A stretch of DNA of 64,000 nucleotides from Marinomonas ostreistagni (GTDB taxonomy: Bacteria; Pseudomonadota; Gammaproteobacteria; Pseudomonadales; Marinomonadaceae): assembly GCF_016888445.1 (NCBI RefSeq), contig NZ_JAFEKF010000004.1, positions 1-64,000 on the forward strand, read 5' to 3'. Both the position numbers and the translations under genes were made by a program. Below, piece after piece: positions 8,352 to 17,773 of the stretch (its first letter is position 1; every line of letters begins with the position of its first letter). A model generated the notes under the pieces. That model worked only from the letters and a program-made list of their open reading frames with translations. It ran no database searches and was not told the origin of the DNA.

Positions 8352-9569
8352 ATGAGTCTTGATGTTGCTGCTATTCGTGAGCAGTTCCCTATATTGAAGC
8401 GCGAAATTGATGGTAAGCCTTTAATCTATCTAGATAACGCTGCTACCACACAAAAGCCCCAGTGTGTCATTGACGCACTGGTGGAGTACTACTCGCTTTA
8501 CAACTCAAATGTACACCGTGGGGCACACCGCTTGGCGGATGAGGCGACACGTAAATTTGAAGCGGCACGCGACATCATTAAAGACTTCATCAATGCGCCA
8601 GCGCGAGAAGAAGTTATTTGGACCAGCGGTACAACCGAAGGCATTAATATGGTGGCCAACGGTTTGTCAAAACTGCTTAAAGCGACTGATGAAGTGATCG
8701 TGACCGGCATGGAGCATCATGCCAATATCGTGACTTGGCAGCAGGCGTGTAAAGCAGCAGGTGCAACCTTGCATACGGTTCCGGTAACGGATAAAGGTGA
8801 GCTTGATTTAGAGGCCTATCAAGCGCTACTAAACGACAACACCAAGCTGGTTGCTTTCCCGCATGTGTCGAACTCTCTTGGCACGGTCAATCCAGTAAAA
8901 TGGTTGACTGAGCAAGCCAAGACTGTCGGTGCTTGGGTGATGATCGATGGTGCTCAAGGTATCGCGCACGGTGATGTTGATGTGCAGGCAATCGGTTGTG
9001 ATTTTTATGCTTTCTCGGGCCATAAAATTTATGGCCCAATGGGAATCGGTGCGCTGTGGGGCAAGACTGAGCTTTTAGCTGACTGGCCTGTTTGGCAAAC
9101 CGGTGGCGAGATGATCGCAACGGTTACGTTACAAGATGCCACGTGGAATGTTTTACCGTACCGCCTAGAAGCGGGTACACCGAATGTTGGTGATGCGATT
9201 GCACTCGGTGAAGCCATTCGTTGGTTTAATGCCCTTGATCATGCAGCGGTGGCTGAGCATGAGCAGGCCTTGATGGCACGTGCTACTGAGCTTGCCAAAG
9301 ACTTTGATGGCTTACGTATCATAGGTGAAGCCGAACACAAAGTCGGCGCTCTGAGCTTTGTCTTTGAAGGTGGTCACCCAGCAGACATTGGTTTCTTGTT
9401 AGATCGCCAAGGCATTGCCATTCGTACCGGTGACCACTGCGCTCAGCCTCTGATGGCGCGTTTTGGCGTGCCGGGTACGGCGCGTATGTCATTTTCGATC
9501 TATAACACAATCGAAGAAGTTGAGTTGTTTTTTAAAGCGCTCAAAAAAGTTCACATGATGTTGGCGTAG
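8352..9569 (+). CDS. sufS: Cysteine desulfurase SufS
   Basis: A 405-residue PLP enzyme of the group II (SufS/CsdA) cysteine desulfurases; it takes sulfur from cysteine and passes it to SufE. The PLP lysine lies in SGHKIYGPMGIGAL, and the catalytic cysteine in RTGDHCAQP, the SufS-type context. The N-terminus (FPILKREIDGKPLIYLDNAA) is typical. It lies between sufD and the A-type carrier, with 11 and 8 bp spacing. Confidence 0.97.
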   Translation: MSLDVAAIREQFPILKREIDGKPLIYLDNAATTQKPQCVIDALVEYYSLYNSNVHRGAHRLADEATRKFEAARDIIKDFINAPAREEVIWTSGTTEGINMVANGLSKLLKATDEVIVTGMEHHANIVTWQQACKAAGATLHTVPVTDKGELDLEAYQALLNDNTKLVAFPHVSNSLGTVNPVKWLTEQAKTVGAWVMIDGAQGIAHGDVDVQAIGCDFYAFSGHKIYGPMGIGALWGKTELLADWPVWQTGGEMIATVTLQDATWNVLPYRLEAGTPNVGDAIALGEAIRWFNALDHAAVAEHEQALMARATELAKDFDGLRIIGEAEHKVGALSFVFEGGHPADIGFLLDRQGIAIRTGDHCAQPLMARFGVPGTARMSFSIYNTIEEVELFFKALKKVHMMLA

Positions 9570-9577
9570 GAGGCATT

Positions 9578-9928
9578 ATGGCGACCGAAACATTTGATCC
9601 GAATCAGTCTGTTACTCTGACAGACAACGCGCGTAAGTTTTTTGCATCCAAGCTTGCGGCACAAGAAGGCGCATTAGTGCGTTTAAGCACCAAAGAAAGC
9701 GGCTGCACTGGTTACGCTTACGTATTAGATATCGTTGCAGCGCCTGAAGCAGGTGACGCAGTCATGGATTTTGATGGCGTTAAGCTCGCGATTGATGATG
9801 AGTCGTTAACGCTGTTGCAAGGTACAGAAATCGACCTTGTGCGTGAAGGTATTAACCAAGTCGTAAAGTTCAATAACCCAAACGTAGTAGCTGAATGTGG
9901 CTGCGGCGAAAGCTTTAGCGTGAACTAA
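9578..9928 (+). CDS. A-type Fe-S carrier (SufA/IscA family)
   Basis: A 116-residue HesB/IscA-fold protein that carries clusters from the SufBCD scaffold to apoproteins. The three conserved cysteines are Cys43 (ESGCTGY) and Cys107/Cys109 (ECGCGESF), the A-type pattern. The C-terminus ends shortly after the CGCGESF motif. By position it serves as SufA; IscA, ErpA and SufA are hard to separate by eye, so no symbol is given. It sits 8 bp after sufS and 3 bp before sufT. Confidence 0.92.
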   Translation: MATETFDPNQSVTLTDNARKFFASKLAAQEGALVRLSTKESGCTGYAYVLDIVAAPEAGDAVMDFDGVKLAIDDESLTLLQGTEIDLVREGINQVVKFNNPNVVAECGCGESFSVN

Positions 9929-9931
9929 ATT

Positions 9932-10462
9932 ATGCAAAAGATGGTTGTCACTCAACGTGAGTGTCCCGCACGCCGAGTGCCAAGTGGTGAGCCCACGACA
10001 ATCCCTGAAGGGCAGTTTATTACCATCAATCAAGCATTGGGTGGTAATTATACGGTCACCTTCCAAGGTAATATGCTACGTATTGATGGCACTGATGCGG
10101 ATGCTATTGGTCAAGAGCCTGAAGTCTTGGCGTTTCTTGATGATGGCTCAGGTCAGATTATTGCAGAGCAGGTTTGGCAGGCTCTGGACAGTGTTTATGA
10201 CCCAGAAATTCCAATCAGCTTGGTGTCGTTGGGTCTAATCTATGATGTGACACTTGATCAGTCGGCTAAGCAAGTTAATATTCAAATGACGTTAACTGCG
10301 CCAGGCTGCGGTATGGGGCCTGTATTGGTCAGTGATGTGAAATACCGCGTCGAAAAAGTACCGAATGTAGACCTAGCCAAGGTTGAGTTGGTCTTTGATC
10401 CGCCTTGGTCGCGAGATATGATGAGCGAAGAAGCTCAGCTTGAGGCGGGACTGTTTTTCTAA
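9932..10462 (+). CDS. sufT: SufT-family Fe-S maturation protein (DUF59)
   Basis: A 176-residue protein. The C-terminal DUF59/MIP18 domain (about residues 70-165) has the DPEIPISLVSLGLIYDV signature and the TLTAPGCGMGPVLV cysteine loop. The N-terminal 65 residues match the extension of SufT proteins. SufT helps cluster maturation under high demand, and the family is related to eukaryotic CIA factor MIP18. It begins 3 bp after the A-type carrier; a terminator hairpin follows but the operon seems to continue. Confidence 0.9.
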   Translation: MQKMVVTQRECPARRVPSGEPTTIPEGQFITINQALGGNYTVTFQGNMLRIDGTDADAIGQEPEVLAFLDDGSGQIIAEQVWQALDSVYDPEIPISLVSLGLIYDVTLDQSAKQVNIQMTLTAPGCGMGPVLVSDVKYRVEKVPNVDLAKVELVFDPPWSRDMMSEEAQLEAGLFF

Positions 10463-10499
10463 GCTACAGCCAAACGCCAAAATCTAATACAATACCACA

Positions 10500-10532
10500 C
10501 GGCCAATGTTTACCCATTGGCCGTTTCTTTTT
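10500..10532 (+). terminator. Hairpin after sufT, possible partial terminator
   Basis: Perfect 9-bp stem CGGCCAATG / CATTGGCCG with a 6-base loop, followed by TTTCTTTTTT. It lies 27 bp before sufE, so it would terminate or attenuate between the sufBCDS part and sufE-iscS. No separate promoter for sufE is evident. Confidence 0.7.
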
Positions 10533-10558
10533 TGCTAGAGCAGACCGAGCGAGGCCAT

Positions 10559-10984
10559 ATGTCTTTACCGACAACCGAAGAAATTATTGATGACATTTCA
10601 TTTTTTGATGATTGGGAAGAGAAGTACAGCTACATCATAGACTTAGGTAAATCCTTGCCAGCGTTTGACGAGCAGTGGCGCACCACTGAACGTCTAGTGA
10701 AAGGCTGTCAAAGTAATGTATGGATTCAGCCGGGCACAGAACAAGATCCGGTAAAAGGTGAAGTGCTGACTTTTGCTGTCGACAGTGATGCAGTGATTGT
10801 ACGCGGTTTATTAGGCATTGTTATGGCAGCTTACGATAAGCAAACGCCTGCAGAGATACTAGCGTTCGATATTGATCAATATTTTGCAGAGTTGGACCTT
10901 GAAAGCCATCTGAGCCCGACCCGCGGCAATGGTTTACGCTCGATTGTTGGTCGCGTTAAGTCTATTGCGCAAGCTTCTGTATAA
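10559..10984 (+). CDS. sufE: Sulfur transfer protein SufE
   Basis: A 141-residue SufE, which accepts persulfide sulfur from SufS and delivers it to SufB. The acceptor cysteine is Cys50 in the motif [11 protein letters not shown], matching Cys51 of E. coli SufE. The start at 10559 follows GCGAGG; a 14-codon upstream extension overlaps the hairpin and is not used. It lies 17 bp upstream of iscS, an unusual pairing because SufE normally partners SufS. Confidence 0.93.
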   Translation: MSLPTTEEIIDDISFFDDWEEKYSYIIDLGKSLPAFDEQWRTTERLVKGCQSNVWIQPGTEQDPVKGEVLTFAVDSDAVIVRGLLGIVMAAYDKQTPAEILAFDIDQYFAELDLESHLSPTRGNGLRSIVGRVKSIAQASV

Positions 10985-11001
10985 GTTTTTTGGAGACTCC
11001 C

Positions 11002-12153
11002 ATGCAAACCCCTGTATACCTTGATAACTCTGCTACGACACCTGTAGACCCACGTGTGGCCGAACAGATGATGCAGTGCTTAACCAAGGATGGCAATTTT
11101 GGTAATCCCGCTTCGCGCTCGCACCTATTTGGCTGGCGTGCTGAAGAGGCAGTAGAGGAAGCGCGCCAACAAGTTGCCGAGCTTATCGGTGCTGATGCTC
11201 GAGAAATCGTTTGGACGTCAGGCGCGACCGAAGCCAACAATTTGGCCTTAAAAGGGGTGGCGCAGGAGTACAAGTCTAAAGGTCGCCATATCGTGACCTC
11301 GATGATCGAGCACAAGGCAGTGTTAGACCCGTGTCGTCAATTGGAGCTAGAGGGCTTTGAAGTTACCTACTTAAAGCCAAACGAACAGGGCGAAATTACG
11401 GTCGACAGTGTATTGGCAGCGTTACGCGAAGATACTATCTTGGTGTCACTGATGCACGGTAATAATGAGTTGGGCGTGCTCACAGACATCGCAGCCATCG
11501 GTCAAGAGACCCGAGCGCGTGGTATTTTCTTGCATGTTGATGCGGCACAAACGACTGGCAAAGTGGCTATTGATGTCAATGCAATGAATGTTGATCTGAT
11601 GTCACTGACCGCGCATAAAACCTATGGCCCTAAAGGTATCGGTGCGCTGTATGTGCGTCGCTCACCAAAAGTAAAGGTAGCCGCACAGATTCATGGTGGT
11701 GGGCATGAGCGTGGAATGCGCTCAGGCACCTTAGCGACCCACCAGATAGTTGGTATGGGCGCTGCGTTCGCTGTGGCTAAGAGCGATATGCTAGAAGACT
11801 GCACACGCATTGCGGCATTACGTGAACGTCTTTGGAATGGCTTAAATGCAATGGGTGGCGTACACCTAAACGGTAACTCTAATCACCGTGTTGCCGGTGT
11901 AATCAATGTGGGTTTCGATGGCGTTGATGGTGAAATACTGTTGATGTCGCTTGCCGACATTGCCGTGTCTTCTGGTTCCGCTTGTACCTCTGCAAGCTTG
12001 GAACCCTCTTATGTATTACGTGCGATTGGCTTGCCAGACGAATTAGCGCATGCCTCGTTACGCATGTCGGTAGGGCGTTTTACAACCGAAGCAGAAGTCG
12101 ATTTTGTTATCGAAACGGTTACGAACGCAGTGGCACAGCTACGCGCAGTGTAA
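11002..12153 (+). CDS. iscS: Cysteine desulfurase IscS, lacks C-terminal tail
   Basis: A 383-residue group I cysteine desulfurase very close to IscS. It starts [20 protein letters not shown], carries the PLP lysine at Lys206 ([10 protein letters not shown]) and the catalytic Cys328 ([10 protein letters not shown]), the same numbers as E. coli IscS. It stops at 383 where E. coli IscS runs to 404; the missing piece is the tail needed for docking IscU. No frameshift remnant of the tail is seen after the stop. It is the second desulfurase in this operon. Likely roles are tRNA thiolation and other sulfur transfer, possibly SUF assembly. Confidence 0.93.
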   Translation: MQTPVYLDNSATTPVDPRVAEQMMQCLTKDGNFGNPASRSHLFGWRAEEAVEEARQQVAELIGADAREIVWTSGATEANNLALKGVAQEYKSKGRHIVTSMIEHKAVLDPCRQLELEGFEVTYLKPNEQGEITVDSVLAALREDTILVSLMHGNNELGVLTDIAAIGQETRARGIFLHVDAAQTTGKVAIDVNAMNVDLMSLTAHKTYGPKGIGALYVRRSPKVKVAAQIHGGGHERGMRSGTLATHQIVGMGAAFAVAKSDMLEDCTRIAALRERLWNGLNAMGGVHLNGNSNHRVAGVINVGFDGVDGEILLMSLADIAVSSGSACTSASLEPSYVLRAIGLPDELAHASLRMSVGRFTTEAEVDFVIETVTNAVAQLRAV

Positions 12154-12199
12154 ATGACGCTTTTCAGTACATGAAACACGAAAAAAAGTCATTCATACA

Positions 12200-12228
12200 T
12201 ACAAATTTAACAAAGACATGCGTATAAT
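12200..12228 (+). promoter_or_regulatory. Probable ndk promoter
   Basis: A consensus -10 box TATAAT at 12223-12228, 73 bp before ndk. The -35 region is poor (TACAAA near 12200). It suggests ndk has its own start after the iscS operon. Confidence 0.5.
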
Positions 12229-12300
12229 CCACGCGCAAATCTTTTAAGTCGAGCTTACTAATATCGGTGAGCTCTTTGAAATACCATTTTGGAGTTTAAC

Positions 12301-12708
12301 ATGGCGCTAGAACGCACTCTATCTATCATCAAACCAGATGCTGTTGCTAAAAACGTAATCGGTGAAATCTACACTCGTTTCGAGCGTGCTGGTCTGAAAA
12401 TCGTTGAAGCGAAAATGATCCAACTAGACGACGAGCTAGCAGGTGGCTTCTACGCTGAGCACAAAGAGCGTCCATTCTACAATGACCTAGTAGCATTCAT
12501 GACTTCTGGTCCTGTTGTTGTTTCTGTTCTTGAAGGCGAAGGCGCTGTTCTACGTCACCGCGAGCTAATGGGGGCAACTAACCCTAAAGAAGCTGCTGCT
12601 GGTACGCTACGTGCAGATTACGCTGAGTCTATCGATGCAAACGCTGTACACGGTTCTGACTCTGTTGAGTCTGCTGCACGTGAAGTTGCTTACTTCTTCG
12701 GTAAGTAA
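12301..12708 (+). CDS. ndk: Nucleoside diphosphate kinase
   Basis: A 135-residue Ndk, which moves the gamma-phosphate of ATP to other NDPs through a phosphohistidine. The N-terminal [12 protein letters not shown] motif and the active-site NAVHGSDS motif are intact. The start ATG follows TTGGAG. Codon use is strongly biased toward abundant codons, as expected for a highly expressed gene. In pseudomonads and enterics ndk sits between the isc operon and rlmN, the position seen here. Confidence 0.97.
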   Translation: MALERTLSIIKPDAVAKNVIGEIYTRFERAGLKIVEAKMIQLDDELAGGFYAEHKERPFYNDLVAFMTSGPVVVSVLEGEGAVLRHRELMGATNPKEAAAGTLRADYAESIDANAVHGSDSVESAAREVAYFFGK

Positions 12709-12752
12709 TTGATCTGCTAGCCTTACTTTCTCATCAAGAGAAAAAGGTTTTG

Positions 12753-12780
12753 AAGAAGCGGGCCTATGGCCCGCTTCTTT
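12753..12780 (+). terminator. ndk terminator 1
   Basis: Perfect 12-bp stem AAGAAGCGGGCC / GGCCCGCTTCTT with a TAT loop, ending in T residues, 44 bp after the ndk stop. Confidence 0.88.
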
Positions 12781-12786
12781 GCAGAG

Positions 12787-12823
12787 GCTTCTGAAAAGAT
12801 TGACGCTTTTCAGAAGCTTTTTT
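12787..12823 (+). terminator. ndk terminator 2, tandem
   Basis: A second perfect 12-bp stem, GCTTCTGAAAAG / CTTTTCAGAAGC, with a 7-base loop followed by six T. It begins 6 bases after the first terminator, giving a double stop before rlmN. Confidence 0.9.
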
Positions 12824-12861
12824 GTCTACACTTAACGCTTTATGGCGAATGATATAATCCT

Positions 12862-13977
12862 ATGACTGACACCCAAAAAGTAAACTTACTTGGCCTTTCT
12901 CCCGAAAAGTTGATTGCTTTTTTTGAATCGATTGGCGAGAAGAAATTTCGCGCAACGCAAGTAATGAAATGGATTCACCAAAAGGGCGCTGAGTCCTTTG
13001 ATGACATGACGGATGTCAGTAAGAAACTGCGTGCTAAACTTGAAACCATATGTGAGATCCGTGCGCCAGAGATTGTGTCGCAAAACATCTCAACGGATGG
13101 CACACGCAAATGGATTATTCGTACCGAAGGCGGCAATAATAACTGCGTTGAAGCGGTACTCATTCCAGATGGCGATCGCGCGACGCTTTGTGTGTCATCG
13201 CAGGTTGGCTGTTCGCTAGACTGCAGCTTCTGCTCGACGGGTAAGCAAGGCTTTAACCGTAATCTAACGCCTGCAGAAATCATCGGCCAAGTATGGATCG
13301 CGATCAAATCATTTGGGCCGATGGACCCTAATGGTCCGCGTCGTGTAACCAATGTGGTGATGATGGGCATGGGCGAGCCGCTGATGAACTTCGAGCCCGT
13401 GGTCGATGCCATGACCCTGATGATGCATGACAATGCTTACGGTTTGTCTAAACGCCGCGTGACCCTAAGTACGTCTGGCGTAGTGCCGCGTATTTATGAG
13501 TTGGTGAAACGCACCGATGTGTCATTGGCGATTTCTTTGCACGCGCCAAACAACGAGCTGCGTAATGAGTTGGTTCCAATCAACAAGAAATACCCAATCG
13601 AAGAACTGCTTGAAGCGTGTCAGCACTACCTAGATAACTTGCCTGATAAACGCCACATCACGATTGAATACACTGTCATGGCGGGCGTGAACGATCAGGA
13701 AGAGCATGCGCGCCAACTCTCTAAACTGCTGCAGAATTTGGAGTGTAAGATTAACTTGATTCCCTTTAACCCGTTCCCACATTCGGGTTATGAGAAGCCT
13801 TCAAATAATCAAACACGTCGTTTCCAGAAAATTCTTGCGGATGATGGGTACACCGTGACGGTACGCACCACCCGTGGTGATGATATCGACGCTGCCTGTG
13901 GTCAGTTGGTAGGTGACTTCCTAGATAAAACTCGACGCTCGCAAAAGTACATCGAGCTGCGTCAGGTGTCTGAATAA
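12862..13977 (+). CDS. rlmN: 23S rRNA/tRNA m2A methyltransferase RlmN
   Basis: A 371-residue radical SAM enzyme that methylates C2 of A2503 in 23S rRNA and A37 in some tRNAs. The radical SAM cluster motif is [11 protein letters not shown] (CX3CX2C). Family cysteines that take part in methyl transfer are expected in the QVGCS region and near the C-terminus ([10 protein letters not shown]). The GMGEPLMNF motif is typical of the family. The start is the ATG 38 bases after the second ndk terminator. Confidence 0.96.
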   Translation: MTDTQKVNLLGLSPEKLIAFFESIGEKKFRATQVMKWIHQKGAESFDDMTDVSKKLRAKLETICEIRAPEIVSQNISTDGTRKWIIRTEGGNNNCVEAVLIPDGDRATLCVSSQVGCSLDCSFCSTGKQGFNRNLTPAEIIGQVWIAIKSFGPMDPNGPRRVTNVVMMGMGEPLMNFEPVVDAMTLMMHDNAYGLSKRRVTLSTSGVVPRIYELVKRTDVSLAISLHAPNNELRNELVPINKKYPIEELLEACQHYLDNLPDKRHITIEYTVMAGVNDQEEHARQLSKLLQNLECKINLIPFNPFPHSGYEKPSNNQTRRFQKILADDGYTVTVRTTRGDDIDAACGQLVGDFLDKTRRSQKYIELRQVSE

Positions 13978-14297
13978 CCAAGCAGAAGCGACCTTAACAA
14001 CGTTGGATGGTGAGATTTGTCAAAAAGCTGTCAGATGTTGTTAAAAACCGCATTGTGATAGAAAAGATTTTCACCATTTTGGTGGGATTGATTTGATGGC
14101 AAGGCGCAATCTTGATTTAATAACAAACTATTAGCAGAAAGCGCCTTTACATCAATATTCAGGCATGACTTGGTCCGTTTCTTTTGGACTTCAGGGCTCA
14201 TATTCTTGTCTGTCGATAGCCGCCAAGGTTATCGAAGCTGACCTTACATTTTATAGCCCCTCGCGCTTCTGTTTGCCTGAAATATCAAGGTAATACC
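13978..14297. other. Intergenic stretch where pilF is usually found
   Basis: 320 bp between rlmN and rodZ with no convincing gene. Many gammaproteobacteria carry pilF/pilW here, encoding a TPR lipoprotein for type IV pili. I see no TPR-like remnant on either strand. A 42-codon open frame (from 14166) has no ribosome binding site or recognisable sequence. The stretch probably holds the promoter for the rodZ-ispG-hisS operon. Confidence 0.5.
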
Positions 14298-15317
14298 ATG
14301 ACAACTGAATTAGAGATGGATATCGCTCCTGAGCAAGGTAACAGCGCAATGGATATTGGCCAAGTTTTGCGAACTAAGCGCCTTGCGTTGGCTTATTCTG
14401 AGCGACATGTGGCAACTGAGTTAAAGTTGTCAATCGATAAAGTCCATGCACTTGAAAACAACCAATTCCAGCTATTCCGTTCACCTACCTTTGCGCGTGG
14501 CTATCTGAAAAGCTATTGCCGTGTCTTAGATATAGATTATCGACCTGTCCTTGAAGCCTACGATCAGCAGCTTTCTTCCAAGGAAACCACTATACGCTCG
14601 GTTGATAATGTCAAACATCAGGCGACCGTACGTGATCCGATTGTCATGATAGTATCAGTCATCATTTTGGCGATCATTGTCTTTGTTGCGTTTTGGTGGC
14701 CAAGTTTTACCAGTGATGATGAGGCCCCAGCCAACGACGCGCCCGTGGCCGAGCAAAGCGCTGTAGAGCCAGCGGATGAATCAGAAAGTCCTGTCGAGCC
14801 AACACTGACGCCAGACGAGAGTGCGGCTCAGGACCCTGATGCTGATTCGACTGCAGAGCAGGTAGGGCTAGATGAGCTGGATTTATCTGCACTGGAAAAT
14901 ACGCAAATTGATGCTTTAGAAGATTTGGACGAAGAGGTCGTTACTGGGCTGTCAGCCGAAACTATGGCTTTGCTAGAAGATGCAGGCTTAGATCCCGATG
15001 AAGTCGCTCAGGCGGCGCGCCAAGAGAATGAAACAAGCCAATCTGTAGCATCCGAGGCACCGACGCAACCTGCTTATTCTAACGACATTGTGGTAAACTT
15101 CAGCGCTGATTGCTGGACGCAAGTACAAGATAGCACTGGGCGAGTACTGTTCTCCGGTGTTAAATCGTCTGGTAGTACCCTTGAACTCAATGGTGAAGCA
15201 CCTTATCAAGTGACTTTGGGCTACGCCCCAGGGGTAACAGAATTTATTTATAAAGGAGAGGCGTTTGACTTCTCCTCTAATGTTCGTAACGACCTAGCTC
15301 GATTTGAGCTTGAGTAG
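14298..15317 (+). CDS. rodZ: Cell shape protein RodZ
   Basis: A 339-residue bitopic membrane protein that links MreB to the cell envelope and keeps rod shape. A cytoplasmic helix-turn-helix domain (about residues 18-85, starting [20 protein letters not shown]) is followed by a membrane helix at about 114-134. Then comes a long acidic, Pro/Glu/Asp-rich periplasmic linker (about 138-255) and a C-terminal DUF4115 beta domain (about 262-339, with [16 protein letters not shown]). It precedes ispG by 8 bp. Confidence 0.93.
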   Translation: MTTELEMDIAPEQGNSAMDIGQVLRTKRLALAYSERHVATELKLSIDKVHALENNQFQLFRSPTFARGYLKSYCRVLDIDYRPVLEAYDQQLSSKETTIRSVDNVKHQATVRDPIVMIVSVIILAIIVFVAFWWPSFTSDDEAPANDAPVAEQSAVEPADESESPVEPTLTPDESAAQDPDADSTAEQVGLDELDLSALENTQIDALEDLDEEVVTGLSAETMALLEDAGLDPDEVAQAARQENETSQSVASEAPTQPAYSNDIVVNFSADCWTQVQDSTGRVLFSGVKSSGSTLELNGEAPYQVTLGYAPGVTEFIYKGEAFDFSSNVRNDLARFELE

Positions 15318-15325
15318 AGAGATTT

Positions 15326-16438
15326 ATGCATTTCGAATCGCCTATTAAACGACGTCACTCACGTCAGATTATGGTTGGCAATGTGCCCGTTGGTGGTGGT
15401 GCACCAATTAGTGTGCAAAGTATGACCAATACCGAAACGTGTGATGTGGCAGCAACGGTAGCGCAAATTCAAGCTATTCAAGATGCTGGCGCCGATATTG
15501 TACGTGTATCAGTGCCTTCAATGGATGCCGCTGAAGCATTTAAATCCATCCGTGAACAAGTCAATATTCCGTTGGTAGCCGACATCCATTTCGACCACCG
15601 AATTGCGCTGAAAGTGGCGGAATACGGTGTTGATTGTTTGCGTATCAATCCAGGCAATATCGGTAACAAAGATCGTGTCCGCGCGGTGGTTGATTGTGCG
15701 CGTGATAAAAACATTCCGATTCGAATCGGTGTAAATGCTGGGTCACTGGAAAAAGATCTGCAGAAAAAATACGGCGAGCCAACTCCTGATGCGCTAGTAG
15801 AATCAGCCTTCCGCCAAATCGAATACTTTGACGCGTTGGATTTCCAAGAGTTTAAGCTAAGCCTTAAAGCCTCGGACATTTTTATGACGGTAGAAGCCTA
15901 CCGTAAAATTGCCTCTCAGATTGATAACCCACTGCACCTAGGGATCACTGAAGCGGGTGGCTTGCGCTCGGGCACAGTGAAATCTTCCATTGGTTTAGGA
16001 CTTTTGCTAATGGACGGCATTGGTGACACCTTACGTGTCTCGCTTGCCGCAGACCCTGTGCAAGAGATCAAGGTTGGTTGGGATATGTTGCGTAGTTTAA
16101 AACTGCGTAGTCGAGGCATTAACTTTATTGCCTGCCCAAGCTGCTCACGCCAAAACTTTGATGTCATCAAAACCATGAACGAGCTAGAAGAGCGCTTAGA
16201 CGATATTCAAGTAGCTATGGATGTGGCTGTTATCGGTTGTGTCGTGAATGGACCGGGTGAAGCTAAAGAAGCGGATTTGGGGTTAACCGGTGGTTCGCCA
16301 AATAATTTGGTATACCTCGATGGCAAACCCAGTTCAAAAGTTAAAAATGAAACCTTAGTAGAAGATCTTGAGCGCCTTATTCGCGACAAAGCTAAGGAAA
16401 AAGAGCAACAAGAATCGAATCTGATCGTTAAGTCATAA
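15326..16438 (+). CDS. ispG: HMBPP synthase IspG (GcpE)
   Basis: A 370-residue [4Fe-4S] enzyme of the MEP isoprenoid pathway; it converts MEcPP to HMBPP. It has the N-terminal TIM barrel beginning near [14 protein letters not shown] and the cluster-binding C-terminal domain with CPSCSRQ and [10 protein letters not shown], supplying the conserved cysteines. The length matches E. coli IspG (372). It depends on Fe-S assembly, here probably by the SUF operon upstream. It lies 8 bp after rodZ and 11 bp before hisS. Confidence 0.97.
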   Translation: MHFESPIKRRHSRQIMVGNVPVGGGAPISVQSMTNTETCDVAATVAQIQAIQDAGADIVRVSVPSMDAAEAFKSIREQVNIPLVADIHFDHRIALKVAEYGVDCLRINPGNIGNKDRVRAVVDCARDKNIPIRIGVNAGSLEKDLQKKYGEPTPDALVESAFRQIEYFDALDFQEFKLSLKASDIFMTVEAYRKIASQIDNPLHLGITEAGGLRSGTVKSSIGLGLLLMDGIGDTLRVSLAADPVQEIKVGWDMLRSLKLRSRGINFIACPSCSRQNFDVIKTMNELEERLDDIQVAMDVAVIGCVVNGPGEAKEADLGLTGGSPNNLVYLDGKPSSKVKNETLVEDLERLIRDKAKEKEQQESNLIVKS

Positions 16439-16449
16439 GGGCACTTACA

Positions 16450-17730
16450 GTGGGTCGTAAAGTACAAGCAATTCGTGGCATGAATGATATTCTGCCTGGC
16501 CAGTCTTCCGTTTGGCAGTATCTAGAAAAAACTGTTGCTCAGGTCGTGAGCAGTTATGGTTACCAACAAATTCGTTTTCCAATTGTTGAGCACACAGAGC
16601 TGTTTAAGCGCGGTGTCGGTGAAACCACCGATATCGTTGAAAAAGAAATGTACACCTTTGATGACCGCAATGGGGAGTCCCTAACTTTGCGCCCTGAGGG
16701 TACAGCAAGCTGTGTGCGTGCCGCGGACCAAGCCGGATTATTGTTTAATCAAACTCAGCGCCTTTGGTATGTCGGTCCGATGTTCCGCTATGAGCGCCCG
16801 CAAAAAGGTCGCTACCGTCAGTTCCACCAAATTGGTGTGGAATCCTTTGGCATGTCGACCCCCGATATCGATGCTGAGCTGATCATCCTAACGGCGCGCT
16901 TGTGGAAACAACTGGGTCTTTTAGAGCATGTCGAGCTGCAGTTAAACACCATCGGTGTGGCGGCTGCACGTGAAGCTTTTAAAGCTGCTTTGGTTGAGTA
17001 TCTGACGCAGTATAAAGATCAGTTAGATGAGGACAGTCAGCGCCGTCTGACGACTAACCCACTACGTATCCTTGATTCGAAAGATGAAAAGACTCAGCAA
17101 GTGCTTGAGCAAGCGCCGAGCTTAGAAGACTTCATCGATGACGAGTCGCAAGCGCATTTCGAGCGCCTACAAGCTATTTTGACAGCAAACGATGTCCCAT
17201 TTGTTATCAATACTAAGCTAGTACGTGGCTTAGACTACTATGGCAAAACCGTATTCGAATGGGTAACCACGCATCTTGGCGCGCAAGCGACAGTCTGTGC
17301 TGGTGGTCGCTACGATGGCTTGGTTGAACAACTAGGCGGACGCGCAACCCCAGCAGTGGGCTTCGCGATGGGCGTTGAACGTTTGGTGCTATTACTAGAA
17401 ACGTTAGACTTGATTCCTGACGCGGCTAAAGATAATACTGATGTCTTTGTGGTCAGCTTCGGTGAGGCGGCGGAAGTGCAATCATTTGTGGTCGCCGAAC
17501 AATTACGCAATGCCGAGCAAGGCTGGCAGGTACTACGCCACTGTGGTGGCGGTAACTTCAAAAACCAAATGAAAAAAGCCGATAAGTCAGGTGCTCGCTT
17601 TACTTTGATTTTAGGTGATACGGAAGTAGAGCAGGGCATTGTTCAGGTAAAAGATATGCTTAACGGCGAGCAAACGTCTTGTGCTACGACAGAACTAGCA
17701 GGTTACTTATCGCAACAGCTTAATGGTTGA
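16450..17730 (+). CDS. hisS: Histidyl-tRNA synthetase
   Basis: A 426-residue class II aminoacyl-tRNA synthetase that charges tRNA-His. Motif 2 is seen in [19 protein letters not shown], the HisA motif near [15 protein letters not shown], and motif 3 in [13 protein letters not shown]-terminal anticodon-binding domain covers about residues 330-426. The start is GTG. The position in rodZ-ispG-hisS-yfgM-bamB-der is conserved in gammaproteobacteria. Confidence 0.97.
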   Translation: MGRKVQAIRGMNDILPGQSSVWQYLEKTVAQVVSSYGYQQIRFPIVEHTELFKRGVGETTDIVEKEMYTFDDRNGESLTLRPEGTASCVRAADQAGLLFNQTQRLWYVGPMFRYERPQKGRYRQFHQIGVESFGMSTPDIDAELIILTARLWKQLGLLEHVELQLNTIGVAAAREAFKAALVEYLTQYKDQLDEDSQRRLTTNPLRILDSKDEKTQQVLEQAPSLEDFIDDESQAHFERLQAILTANDVPFVINTKLVRGLDYYGKTVFEWVTTHLGAQATVCAGGRYDGLVEQLGGRATPAVGFAMGVERLVLLLETLDLIPDAAKDNTDVFVVSFGEAAEVQSFVVAEQLRNAEQGWQVLRHCGGGNFKNQMKKADKSGARFTLILGDTEVEQGIVQVKDMLNGEQTSCATTELAGYLSQQLNG

Positions 17731-17773
17731 TTGATTAACCTGACGGCGAATTAGGATTATTAAGGAAGGCAGT

